Source: a bacterium UBP2_UBA5202
GTDB taxonomy: Bacteria > Edwardsbacteria > AC1 > EtOH8
NCBI GenBank assembly: GCA_002412795.1
Contig: DHVS01000008.1
Location: forward strand, 36,089-53,535
Reading direction: 5' to 3'
Length of the DNA stretch: 17,447 nt
Within the stretch, counting starts at the first letter, position 1. Each line of letters opens with the position of its first letter. The position numbers were made by a program, and so were the translations under genes. The notes under the pieces are model-generated. The model was not told the DNA's origin. It searched no databases and was given only the letters and a program-made list of their open reading frames with translations. Below are positions 7,527-13,500 of this stretch, one piece after another.

Positions 7527-7533
7527 TTTACAA
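7505..7533 (-). promoter_or_regulatory. Promoter of the vapBC-led operon
   Basis: On the minus strand a consensus -10 TATAAT (7505-7510) lies 17 bp from a -35 TTGTAA (7528-7533). Predicted transcription starts near 7498, leaving about 30 nt before the vapB ATG at 7469. The -10 box and the whole spacer fall inside the palindrome at 7501-7526, so a protein bound there should block RNA polymerase. Confidence 0.75.
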
Positions 7534-7623
7534 GCCATATTTACAATATTCCTAATTGCTTACAATAGCCCAAGCCGAACAGAAAACGTACTGCCTAAAC
7601 AGATTTCCCTAATGACATCCAGC

Positions 7624-7768
7624 TTATTTTAAAATAAATCCCGTAAATCATGTAAATCCGCTTACGCTTCACTGCCGGGCTTCTTCAAGCGCCAACCGCT
7701 TACGCTATCATATTTACTTCCTCGTGCGCCTTAGCTACAGCGGTGGCGCAAGCTTCAGCGGAGGCGCT
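7624..7768. repeat. Cluster of short direct, tandem and inverted repeats in the vapB/DUF362 gap
   Basis: The gap between vapB and the DUF362 stop has no credible gene. It holds a 14-bp perfect palindrome TTATTTTAAAATAA (7624-7637). Three 9-nt units follow at 7633-7659, reading GGATTTACA, TGATTTACG and GGATTTATT on the minus strand. CCGCTTACGCT occurs twice (7658-7668 and 7696-7706). Two adjacent 18-nt copies, AGCTACAGCGGTGGCGCA and AGCTTCAGCGGAGGCGCT, occupy 7733-7768 with 15 of 18 matches. TGCGCC and GGCGCA (about 7725-7750) can pair as a hairpin. This is the texture of a dispersed intergenic repeat; copies elsewhere cannot be seen from here. Confidence 0.6.
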
Positions 7769-7791
7769 CCTGTCCGCCCCGGTATGATCCG

Positions 7792-8922
7792 TTACAGCTT
7801 GGCAAAGGCCTCGACCAGCATTTCCGGCGAAGGCGGGCAGCCCTCCACCCATATCACTCCGGGCCGGCCCTGCAAATGCCTGGTGCATTCGCCCACCGCG
7901 ATCACCCTTTGGCTGTTCTTGGGGATCGAAGCCTGTTGGCCGTAAACGAAGTCAACCCGGCCGAAAACCATCCGGCGCAGCACCGGCATCAGGCTGGCGG
8001 CCCATTTTCGGGGATCCCTGGCCGAGGAGACCAGGCCCTCCCGGGCCGAGCCCCCGCACAGGCTGCAGGCCAGCGGCGTCCTTTGATTATGCAGGCCCAG
8101 CATTTTCAGCATCTCCATCTCGGGCCGCTTGAATTTTCTGGCGCAGTCCTCCAGCCGGTCGCCGTTGATCTTTGATTCCAGGCTGCCCAGCCCCATGTCA
8201 GCGGCAAGTTTTATGTGCTCCGCCTCCAGCGGGTCTATTCCCATCAGCCGGCAGCCGGCGGCATCCACCGCCAAGGGATCGGCCCCGGCCACAAGAACTT
8301 TGAGCTCCACCTTCTTTCCGGCGAACAGCGGTCCGTCGCCCTCGATGGCAGTGAACCCGTCCAGGATGGTAAAGTCGGGGCGGATCAGCTGATAGAGCTC
8401 GGCCACCGGCCGGTGCAGGCCGCTCTGGTGGAAACGTTTCTTGTCGGCGTAGGAAAGCAGGCCCTTCTGGTTCTTCATGCCCAGGGTGACCAGGGTGTTG
8501 ATGTGGGTCTTAAGTTTGGGCAGGTTGATGTAGTAAGCATCCGTGAACATCAGGGGAAGCTGCAGTTCGCCGTCGTACCATTTCACCGGATGGCGCCGTG
8601 CCTGGTTCAGGTCAATCAGCGGAACATTATATTTCCGGGACAGTTCGCCAAAGCCTGTCCTTTCAAAGGCCTCCAAAGGATCTACCCCCAGCCCCGGCCC
8701 TTCGGCGATGGTGATATCCTTCACCCCCAGCGCTTTCAGGTGAACTATCAGCATCCCGGCCTGGCGGGCATCGCTGACCACCCCGCTGGTTCCCGGAGCG
8801 GGAAAGACCAGATTGGGTTTTAGCACCACCGGTTTCCCGAGCGGTATGTTGAACGGCAATTCGTTCAGCCAGCCGGAGAACTGGGAGATGTCCTTAAGTT
8901 TTTTTAAATATATTTCACCCAT
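7792..8922 (-). CDS. DUF362 domain protein with a possible Cys4 metal site
   Basis: A 376-residue protein of the DUF362 family, whose biochemical role is not settled. Family landmarks include VVLKPNLVFP (32-41), the block TIAEGPGLGVDP (71-82), the segment INLPKLKTHINTLVTLGMKNQKG (132-154), and GADPLAVDAAG (213-223). There is no bacterial ferredoxin domain. The C-terminal part instead has C286xxC289 (ACSLCGG), C346 (GECTR) and C362 (VEGCPPSP). GCPP is reminiscent of Fe-S ligating loops in hydrogenase small subunits, so a metal or Fe-S site is plausible but unproven. No signal peptide. It has its own promoter and no clear Shine-Dalgarno. It is separated from thpR by a terminator and from vapB by a repeat-rich gap. 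Confidence 0.88.
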   Translation of the reverse strand: MGEIYLKKLKDISQFSGWLNELPFNIPLGKPVVLKPNLVFPAPGTSGVVSDARQAGMLIVHLKALGVKDITIAEGPGLGVDPLEAFERTGFGELSRKYNVPLIDLNQARRHPVKWYDGELQLPLMFTDAYYINLPKLKTHINTLVTLGMKNQKGLLSYADKKRFHQSGLHRPVAELYQLIRPDFTILDGFTAIEGDGPLFAGKKVELKVLVAGADPLAVDAAGCRLMGIDPLEAEHIKLAADMGLGSLESKINGDRLEDCARKFKRPEMEMLKMLGLHNQRTPLACSLCGGSAREGLVSSARDPRKWAASLMPVLRRMVFGRVDFVYGQQASIPKNSQRVIAVGECTRHLQGRPGVIWVEGCPPSPEMLVEAFAKL

Positions 8923-8934
8923 ATACTCTTATTT

Positions 8935-8963
8935 ATCATAACCTTAAACGCCCTTAATTTCAA
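8935..8963 (-). promoter_or_regulatory. Promoter of the DUF362 gene, predicted leaderless or nearly so
   Basis: On the minus strand TTGAAA (8958-8963) and TATGAT (8935-8940) are 17 bp apart. Only 12 nt separate the -10 box from the ATG at 8922, so the transcript would start about 5 nt before the start codon. No Shine-Dalgarno is present. Confidence 0.65.
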
Positions 8964-8980
8964 GCAAAAACTTAATGATT

Positions 8981-9024
8981 TGTAAAAAAACAAATCCCGG
9001 GATTATTGAGATAATCCAGGGATT
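8981..9024 (-). terminator. Rho-independent terminator after thpR
   Basis: Positions 8993-9006 and 9011-9024 form a 14-position stem with one mismatch (G8999/A9018) and a 4-nt loop. On the minus strand it is followed by TTTGTTTTTTTAC. It lies 15 nt past the thpR stop and closes the pgsA-to-thpR run. The plus-strand side has no T tract, so it appears one-directional. Confidence 0.9.
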
Positions 9025-9038
9025 GAAAACTGGGCGTT

Positions 9039-9602
9039 TCAGGATAATTTAATGGCTTCCAAAGGCTGGTATACAGGCCCGCTTTGAGTAAGGGTGCTTT
9101 TGATCAAAGCCAATTCCCCTAAAATGAACTCCATTTCCTCCAAGGGCAAGGTTCTTATTTTTTCTGATAGTTTGTCCATATTCTTTGGGGAACGCACCCT
9201 TCCCAAAGTAAGATGGGGCTTGAACTTTTTGGGATCCCTGGCAAACCCGCATTCTGCCAGGCCGACCTCCAATTCCTTTTGCAGGTCAGAGATCTCACTG
9301 GTCCCGGTTTTCAGCCCCAGCCATATCACCTGGGGCCGGTTCCAGCCCGGGAAAACGCCTATCTGTGAGGTGCTGCAAACTATCGCTTTGTGCCTTCCAT
9401 TTTGTTGAACAAGAAATTCCCGGGCTGATCTCAACTGCTCCGGGGATATTTCCCCCAGAAACTTCAGTGTCAGATGTGTGTTCTTAGGTTCAACCCACTT
9501 AATATCGGCCTTAGCCTCCTTGAGCCGGGAGATGATCTGTGCCAGATGTTCTTGAACCGGCGATGGCAGCTCCAGCGCTATGAAGCATCGGGTAAAATTC
9601 AT
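9039..9602 (-). CDS. thpR: RNA 2',3'-cyclic phosphodiesterase (2'-5' RNA ligase family)
   Basis: A 187-residue member of the 2H phosphoesterase family, the usual length. It opens 2',3'-cyclic phosphate ends of RNA and can join tRNA halves by a 2'-5' bond in vitro. The two catalytic HxTx motifs are intact: H43-L-T45-L (HLTLKFLG) and H130-L-T132-L (HLTLGRV). The N-terminal RCFIALELP is characteristic. Its ATG overlaps the cinA stop by 4 nt (ATGA), so translation is probably coupled. A strong terminator follows. In many bacteria recA comes next; here it does not. Confidence 0.95.
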   Translation of the reverse strand: MNFTRCFIALELPSPVQEHLAQIISRLKEAKADIKWVEPKNTHLTLKFLGEISPEQLRSAREFLVQQNGRHKAIVCSTSQIGVFPGWNRPQVIWLGLKTGTSEISDLQKELEVGLAECGFARDPKKFKPHLTLGRVRSPKNMDKLSEKIRTLPLEEMEFILGELALIKSTLTQSGPVYQPLEAIKLS

Positions 9603-10843
9603 TTACTGCCATTACCCAGATACAGCCTTAATTCATTCAGCGCCGCCTGGGCCGCCATTTCCTTTATCTGCCGTCTGGGTCCTAAAAATCTTTTTTCGAT
9701 CACCTTGATCCCTTTTGGCCCGGAAATTCCGATGAAGACCAACCCCACCGGTTTCAAGGCGCTTCCGCCATCGGGCCCGGCTATCCCCGAGATGGAAAGC
9801 CCTATATCGCTCTTGAATATTTTCCCGGCCCCCTGCGCCATCTCCCTGACCGTCTCGGCGCTGACCGCACCGTGTTTGACCAGTGTTTGGGCTCTGACCC
9901 CCAGCATTTTTTCTTTTATCCGGTTGCTGTATGCCACAATTCCGCCCATGAAGTATCGGGAAATGCCGGGAACATTGGTGATCCGGTCTCCGATCAGGCC
10001 GCCGGTGCAGGATTCGGCCAGACCCAGGGTCAGTTTTTTCTTTTTCAGGATCAGACCCAAAACTTCTTCCAGCGTTTGTCCTTCGCTGCCGTAGATGTGG
10101 TGTTTTAAGGCCGTCTTCATCTTTCGGATGATCCCTCCGGCCTGCTTGTCCAGTGATTTACGATCAGCGCCGTGCAAGGTGACCCGCAGGTCCACCCCCA
10201 GCTGCCCGGGCAGATAGGCCAGCACGCCGGGGTTCAAGGTCTTTTCCAAAGCCGTCAGCTTTTCCGCTATGGCCGACTCCGGGATGCCGGTGGTACGCAG
10301 GACTGTGGACAGGATGAACCGGCGGCCGGGCGATCTTTCCAGGCCGCTCCTGATGCCCTCCTGCCAAATGGCCTTGACCTCGCGCGGCACCCCCGGCAGC
10401 AGGATGAGTTTTTTGTGCTTGAACCTGAACATGATCCCCGGAGCCGTTCCCTGGGAGTTGAAGAGCACTTTGGCTTTTTCCGGAACCATGGCCTGCTTAA
10501 GGTTGCAGGCCGGCATTTCCACCCCCCTTTTGGCAAAACGGGACCTTAGGTATTCAAAAACACTTTTGTTCAACACCAGTTTCTGCTTGAAGTGTTTGGA
10601 TAGAACATTCAGCGTGATGTCATCGCTGGTGGGACCCAGCCCTCCGGTGCAGACCACCAAGTCCCCGGCTTTGAGGCCCAGGTCTGCGGCTTCTATTATA
10701 TCGCTGGGATTGTCGCCCACTGCCGTTTTCCAGACCACCGGGATCCCTATAGCCGCCAGCTCCCGGCCCAGATAGGAGGAATTGGTATCTACTGTAAGCC
10801 CGGAGAGTATCTCGTTGCCTATGGTGATTATGACTGCTTTCAT
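9599..10843 (-). CDS. cinA: CinA family protein, nicotinamide-nucleotide amidohydrolase
   Basis: A 414-residue, full-length two-domain CinA. The N-terminal MoCF/MoaB-like domain (about 1-170) carries GNEILSG at 9-15 and TGGLGPTSDD at 66-75; in characterised homologues it has ADP-ribose pyrophosphatase activity. The C-terminal domain (about 260-410) carries LGLAESCTGGLIGDRIT and SISGIAGPDGG and corresponds to PncC, which deamidates NMN for NAD recycling. The start ATG lies in an AT-rich 32-nt gap after the Nudix gene and has no recognisable Shine-Dalgarno. cinA next to thpR and phosphatidylglycerol genes is a common bacterial order. Confidence 0.96.
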   Translation of the reverse strand: MKAVIITIGNEILSGLTVDTNSSYLGRELAAIGIPVVWKTAVGDNPSDIIEAADLGLKAGDLVVCTGGLGPTSDDITLNVLSKHFKQKLVLNKSVFEYLRSRFAKRGVEMPACNLKQAMVPEKAKVLFNSQGTAPGIMFRFKHKKLILLPGVPREVKAIWQEGIRSGLERSPGRRFILSTVLRTTGIPESAIAEKLTALEKTLNPGVLAYLPGQLGVDLRVTLHGADRKSLDKQAGGIIRKMKTALKHHIYGSEGQTLEEVLGLILKKKKLTLGLAESCTGGLIGDRITNVPGISRYFMGGIVAYSNRIKEKMLGVRAQTLVKHGAVSAETVREMAQGAGKIFKSDIGLSISGIAGPDGGSALKPVGLVFIGISGPKGIKVIEKRFLGPRRQIKEMAAQAALNELRLYLGNGSK

Positions 10844-10875
10844 TTTTATAGAAAAACGTTCGTCGGTTGAAATAT

Positions 10876-11649
10876 TTAAAGTTTATTTACAGGGAACAAT
10901 CCTACAGATGCCTTTAACACTGGGATTAAATTTTCGTCTTTTTCACGTTTATCGGAAGCAAACTTCTCAATGGCATCCAATTCCCTCGGCACGAACAACA
11001 ATGATTCAATTTCCGGTTTGATTCCTTGCCGGCTTAACTGTTGGACATATTTTTCGTAACTATTCTTCACTTCATCCTGATTAAGCAGTAGATCCAGCTT
11101 AAAGACAGCGGAGTAGAAGTTTGACCGGCCGCCTTCTTTCAACAAATAACGCCTGAATTGTTTTACAATCTTGAGATCGTTCACATCAATGCCAAGTTCT
11201 TCGACTATTTCCTTTTTTGCACTATTCTCCAGATCGATCTCATTTCCCTTAAGATCCCCTTTATCTATGCCGCCGCCGAACAATTGCAGTTTCTGCGGAG
11301 CAAATGTGTCCTCGCCCATTATGCCGATCACGAATTTGCCATCTGCTGTTTCTACCAATACCGATGTATAAATCACTCTGCAATCGTGATCTTCGTATGC
11401 ATTCCTATTGAGCGTGTACAAGAAATGGGCATAATCCGTCAACTCGACCGATATCATGATACCTTGGCTATCATGTTTTATATCACTGATCGTAAATATG
11501 TCACCTCTGAAATACTTTTTACCTTTTTTCAGTAACGATTCCCAATGTGCGTCACAACCATCACTATACTGCTTCGGTAATGATGCTTTTCTCTGATTGA
11601 AACATACTTTGACATTATCGTCAAAGGAATACAGTTTTATTTCATTCAT
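10876..11649 (-). CDS. Nudix hydrolase domain protein, AT-rich, possibly acquired
   Basis: A 257-residue protein. Residues 1-90 form an N-terminal region I do not recognise. The Nudix fold follows, with GGG at 125-127 and the catalytic helix KEIVEELGI at 146-154. This matches REUxEExGU with Lys for Arg, and the glycine-to-helix loop is about five residues longer than the canonical box. Such enzymes hydrolyse nucleoside diphosphates linked to another group; the substrate is unknown. The gene is clearly AT-richer than its neighbours: one sampled 60-nt line (11041) is 35% GC, against 60% for a sampled line of cinA (10381). It sits 15 nt after pgpA and 32 nt before cinA, without a Shine-Dalgarno, as if inserted into that operon. 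Confidence 0.88.
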   Translation of the reverse strand: MNEIKLYSFDDNVKVCFNQRKASLPKQYSDGCDAHWESLLKKGKKYFRGDIFTISDIKHDSQGIMISVELTDYAHFLYTLNRNAYEDHDCRVIYTSVLVETADGKFVIGIMGEDTFAPQKLQLFGGGIDKGDLKGNEIDLENSAKKEIVEELGIDVNDLKIVKQFRRYLLKEGGRSNFYSAVFKLDLLLNQDEVKNSYEKYVQQLSRQGIKPEIESLLFVPRELDAIEKFASDKREKDENLIPVLKASVGLFPVNKL

Positions 11650-11664
11650 GGTTCACAACCAGTT

Positions 11665-12144
11665 TTATTTAATCAAATGGCCAAGGTGGAATACCCTGAA
11701 AACAAGTTGCATGACAATATTGGCATAGATCCCGGCCAACAGGTCGTCCACCATCACCCCCCAGCCGCCGGGCAGCTTTTGAGACTGCCTGGCCCCCAGC
11801 GGTTTCAGGATATCAAAACCCCGGAACATCATAAAGCCTATGGCATAGAGCACAAGGCCCTTGGGAACCAGCCACAGGGTCACCCACATCCCCAGCACTT
11901 CGTCTATCACTATCTTCCCTGCGTCGTGCCCCCAGTCCTTCTCGGCCAGGGTGGCGGCCCAGACCCCCAGAAAGAAAAGCGTGACGATGAAGGAAAGCTG
12001 CAGCCAGATGTTCAGGTCCGCCCCGAACCACCAGAGGACAAGCCCCACCAGGCTGCCGGAGGTGCCGGGGGCAATGGGGCAATATCCTGCAAATCCGGCC
12101 GAGGCCAGCATTTTAACAAACCAATTTCCGTTATTATTCTTCAT
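11665..12144 (-). CDS. pgpA: Phosphatidylglycerophosphatase A
   Basis: A 159-residue membrane phosphatase that converts phosphatidylglycerophosphate to phosphatidylglycerol, directly after PgsA in the pathway. Family motifs are clear: GYCPIAPGTSGSLVGL near the N-terminus, IDEVLGMW, FRGFDILKP and GGWGVMVDDLLAGIYAN. Hydrophobic segments surround them. I chose the ATG at 12144; a TTG at 12147 is also in frame. There is no strong Shine-Dalgarno. pgsA lies 113 nt upstream on the same strand, an arrangement that fits joint synthesis of anionic phospholipid. Confidence 0.95.
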   Translation of the reverse strand: MKNNNGNWFVKMLASAGFAGYCPIAPGTSGSLVGLVLWWFGADLNIWLQLSFIVTLFFLGVWAATLAEKDWGHDAGKIVIDEVLGMWVTLWLVPKGLVLYAIGFMMFRGFDILKPLGARQSQKLPGGWGVMVDDLLAGIYANIVMQLVFRVFHLGHLIK

Positions 12145-12167
12145 CAAATTTCTGATAAATTACTTGC

Positions 12168-12230
12168 TTAAATTAAATCCGTCGGGGAGACCAGTATCCA
12201 AGAACTTGTTTTAGCATTTCCTGCTTTCAT
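12168..12230 (-). CDS. Possible 20-residue leader peptide between pgsA and pgpA
   Basis: A minus-strand ATG at 12230 with AAGGA just upstream opens a 20-codon frame, MKAGNAKTSSWILVSPTDLI. It ends 23 nt before the pgpA ATG. It could be a translated leader. The SSWI...SP pattern also recalls the spurious peptides read from dispersed intergenic repeats in many genomes, so it may be only a repeat remnant. A ribosome-site match this short occurs easily by chance. Confidence 0.2.
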   Translation of the reverse strand: MKAGNAKTSSWILVSPTDLI

Positions 12231-12257
12231 GGCTTCCTTATGAAAAAGCCCCTGTAG

Positions 12258-12854
12258 CTACATGTTCCCCTTGAACAACCCCAGGATCAGCCAGCGGCTT
12301 TTTATCAGGTAATCCAGCCCCGAGACCACCGTCAGCAGCATGGCCAGGAATATCAACCCGTCAAGCGCCGAAACATAATTTGCCAGCTGATATTCAGAAA
12401 GATATGTCCCGCCGGCGGCCAAGGTATCCCGGTAACATATGAAGACCAGCACCGCCAGCACCGCCAGCATCTGGCTGGAGGTCTTGATTTTGGCCAGAAG
12501 GCTGGATTCCATGATGTGCCCCCGGTAGGCCACCACGGTCCTCAGGCCCATGATAAGGAACTCCCGGACTATGATCACCATCACCATCCAGACGCTGGAC
12601 AGCTTCAGGGCCACAAAAGCCACCAGGGCCACCGCTATCAGCAGTTTGTCGGCGATGGGATCCATGATCTTGCCGAAGCCGGTCTGCTGACCGTTGCGCC
12701 GGGCCAGGTATCCGTCCAATAGATCCGTCAGCGAGGCCAGCAAAAATACCGCCAGCGCCGCATACCGGCTGTAGACGTTGTCGTAAAGCAGCAGGGCCAT
12801 GAAAACCGGACTGATCAGCGCCCGGCCCAGGGTCAGTTTGTTGGGCAAATTCAT
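12258..12854 (-). CDS. pgsA: CDP-diacylglycerol-glycerol-3-phosphate 3-phosphatidyltransferase
   Basis: A 198-residue integral membrane enzyme that transfers the phosphatidyl group from CDP-diacylglycerol to glycerol-3-phosphate, the committed step to phosphatidylglycerol. The CDP-alcohol phosphotransferase signature DGx2ARx8Gx3Dx3D is complete, running from DGYLAR to GKIMDPIAD. Several hydrophobic helices are visible. It has its own promoter (12864-12892), whose -10 box is only 9 nt from the ATG, and no Shine-Dalgarno, so the mRNA may be leaderless. It heads the run pgsA, pgpA, Nudix, cinA, thpR. Confidence 0.96.
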   Translation of the reverse strand: MNLPNKLTLGRALISPVFMALLLYDNVYSRYAALAVFLLASLTDLLDGYLARRNGQQTGFGKIMDPIADKLLIAVALVAFVALKLSSVWMVMVIIVREFLIMGLRTVVAYRGHIMESSLLAKIKTSSQMLAVLAVLVFICYRDTLAAGGTYLSEYQLANYVSALDGLIFLAMLLTVVSGLDYLIKSRWLILGLFKGNM

Positions 12855-12863
12855 AATAGTAAT

Positions 12864-12892
12864 AATTTATCAGGTTTGGAATGTTTTGTCAA
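12864..12892 (-). promoter_or_regulatory. Promoter of pgsA, predicted leaderless
   Basis: On the minus strand a perfect -35 TTGACA (12887-12892) is 17 bp from a -10 TAAATT (12864-12869, 4 of 6). The ATG at 12854 follows after 9 nt, so transcription would begin within about 3 nt of the start codon. It is divergent from the promoter at 12914-12942, with 21 bp between the two -35 boxes. Confidence 0.6.
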
Positions 12893-12913
12893 CCCGGAGT
12901 TCATGAAATCAAC

Positions 12914-12942
12914 TTGACAAACCACGGTATTTAAGTTATTAT
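12914..12942 (+). promoter_or_regulatory. Promoter of the small exported-protein gene
   Basis: TTGACA (12914-12919) and TATTAT (12937-12942) are separated by 17 bp, nearly consensus. The predicted start is near 12949, giving a leader of about 27 nt that includes AAAAGGAG (12961-12968), seven bases before the ATG. Unlike the divergent pgsA promoter, this one gives a normal leader. Confidence 0.8.
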
Positions 12943-12975
12943 CATTCAACACAAATAACGAAAAGGAGTCGCTCC

Positions 12976-13440
12976 ATGAAAAGAATATTTCTTTTCCTGT
13001 TGTTGACGGCGACGATGGGAAGCCTGGCCCGGTCTGAGGTTAACGTCAACATCAACGTCGGAATTCCGGTCGTCAAGGTTTCTTCGGACCCGGTGATGAC
13101 GGTGATCCCCGGGACCTACATCTACTTTATTACCGAAAGCTCCGAGGACATCTTCTTTTACCAGGGCTACTGGTGGCGGCCGTATAAGGGACGCTGGCAC
13201 CGGGCCAATGGGTTCAACGGCCCTTGGGTATTCGTGAAGTCCGGAAGAGTTCCTCCGGGGATGCTGAAACTTCCTTCGGGCTGGCGCAAGCTGCCGCCCG
13301 GACATCCCACACTGAAACATTCCATGGTCAAGAGCAGCTGGAAGCAGTGGGAAAAGGAAAAACACTGGGATAAGAAAGCCCAAAAGAACGATTCCGACGG
13401 CGGCAAAAAGAACAAGACCAAAAGCCCTGGTAAAAAGTGA
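12976..13440 (+). CDS. Small exported protein, aromatic- and lysine-rich, function unknown
   Basis: A 154-residue protein with an N-terminal signal peptide (MKRIFLFLLLTATMGSLA, probable cleavage around 18-20). The mature part starts with a hydrophobic strand-forming segment (EVNVNINVGIPVV). A dense aromatic block follows: IYFI, then IFFYQGYWWRPYKGRWHRA and GPWVFV. After that come PPGMLKLPSGWRKLPPGH and a very basic, Lys-rich tail of about 45 residues. I recall similar proteins with a YxGxWYRPYxGRWY core in Geobacter-like genomes, where they are uncharacterised. Promoter and ribosome site are both strong, suggesting good expression. It is the only plus-strand gene here, is alone in its unit and ends at a bidirectional terminator. 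A periplasmic or outer-surface location is likely. Confidence 0.85.
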   Translation: MKRIFLFLLLTATMGSLARSEVNVNINVGIPVVKVSSDPVMTVIPGTYIYFITESSEDIFFYQGYWWRPYKGRWHRANGFNGPWVFVKSGRVPPGMLKLPSGWRKLPPGHPTLKHSMVKSSWKQWEKEKHWDKKAQKNDSDGGKKNKTKSPGKK

Positions 13441-13460
13441 CTCCTGCCAATTCCGGTCAT

Positions 13461-13500
13461 AAATAAGCTGCCCCGATCCCGGGGCGGCTTATTTGTTTTA
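13461..13500. terminator. Bidirectional rho-independent terminator between convergent genes
   Basis: A 15-bp stem (13461-13475 with 13480-13494, one G-U pair) and a 4-nt loop. The plus side ends in TTTGTTTTA. On the minus strand the stem ends in TTATTT and then ATGACC, so that side is weaker. It separates the exported-protein gene from the TPR gene that converges on it. Confidence 0.9.

Noticed and set aside
7481..7790. CRISPR array
   Set aside because: The repeats here are short, differ in type and lack regular spacers; no cas gene is nearby.
8215..8823. Plus-strand open frame of 202 codons opposite the DUF362 gene
   Set aside because: Shadow of a conserved minus-strand gene; low-complexity, histidine- and glycine-rich translation without family features.
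9474..10094. Plus-strand open frame of 206 codons opposite thpR and cinA
   Set aside because: It spans two real, overlapping minus-strand genes and has no ribosome site or domain.
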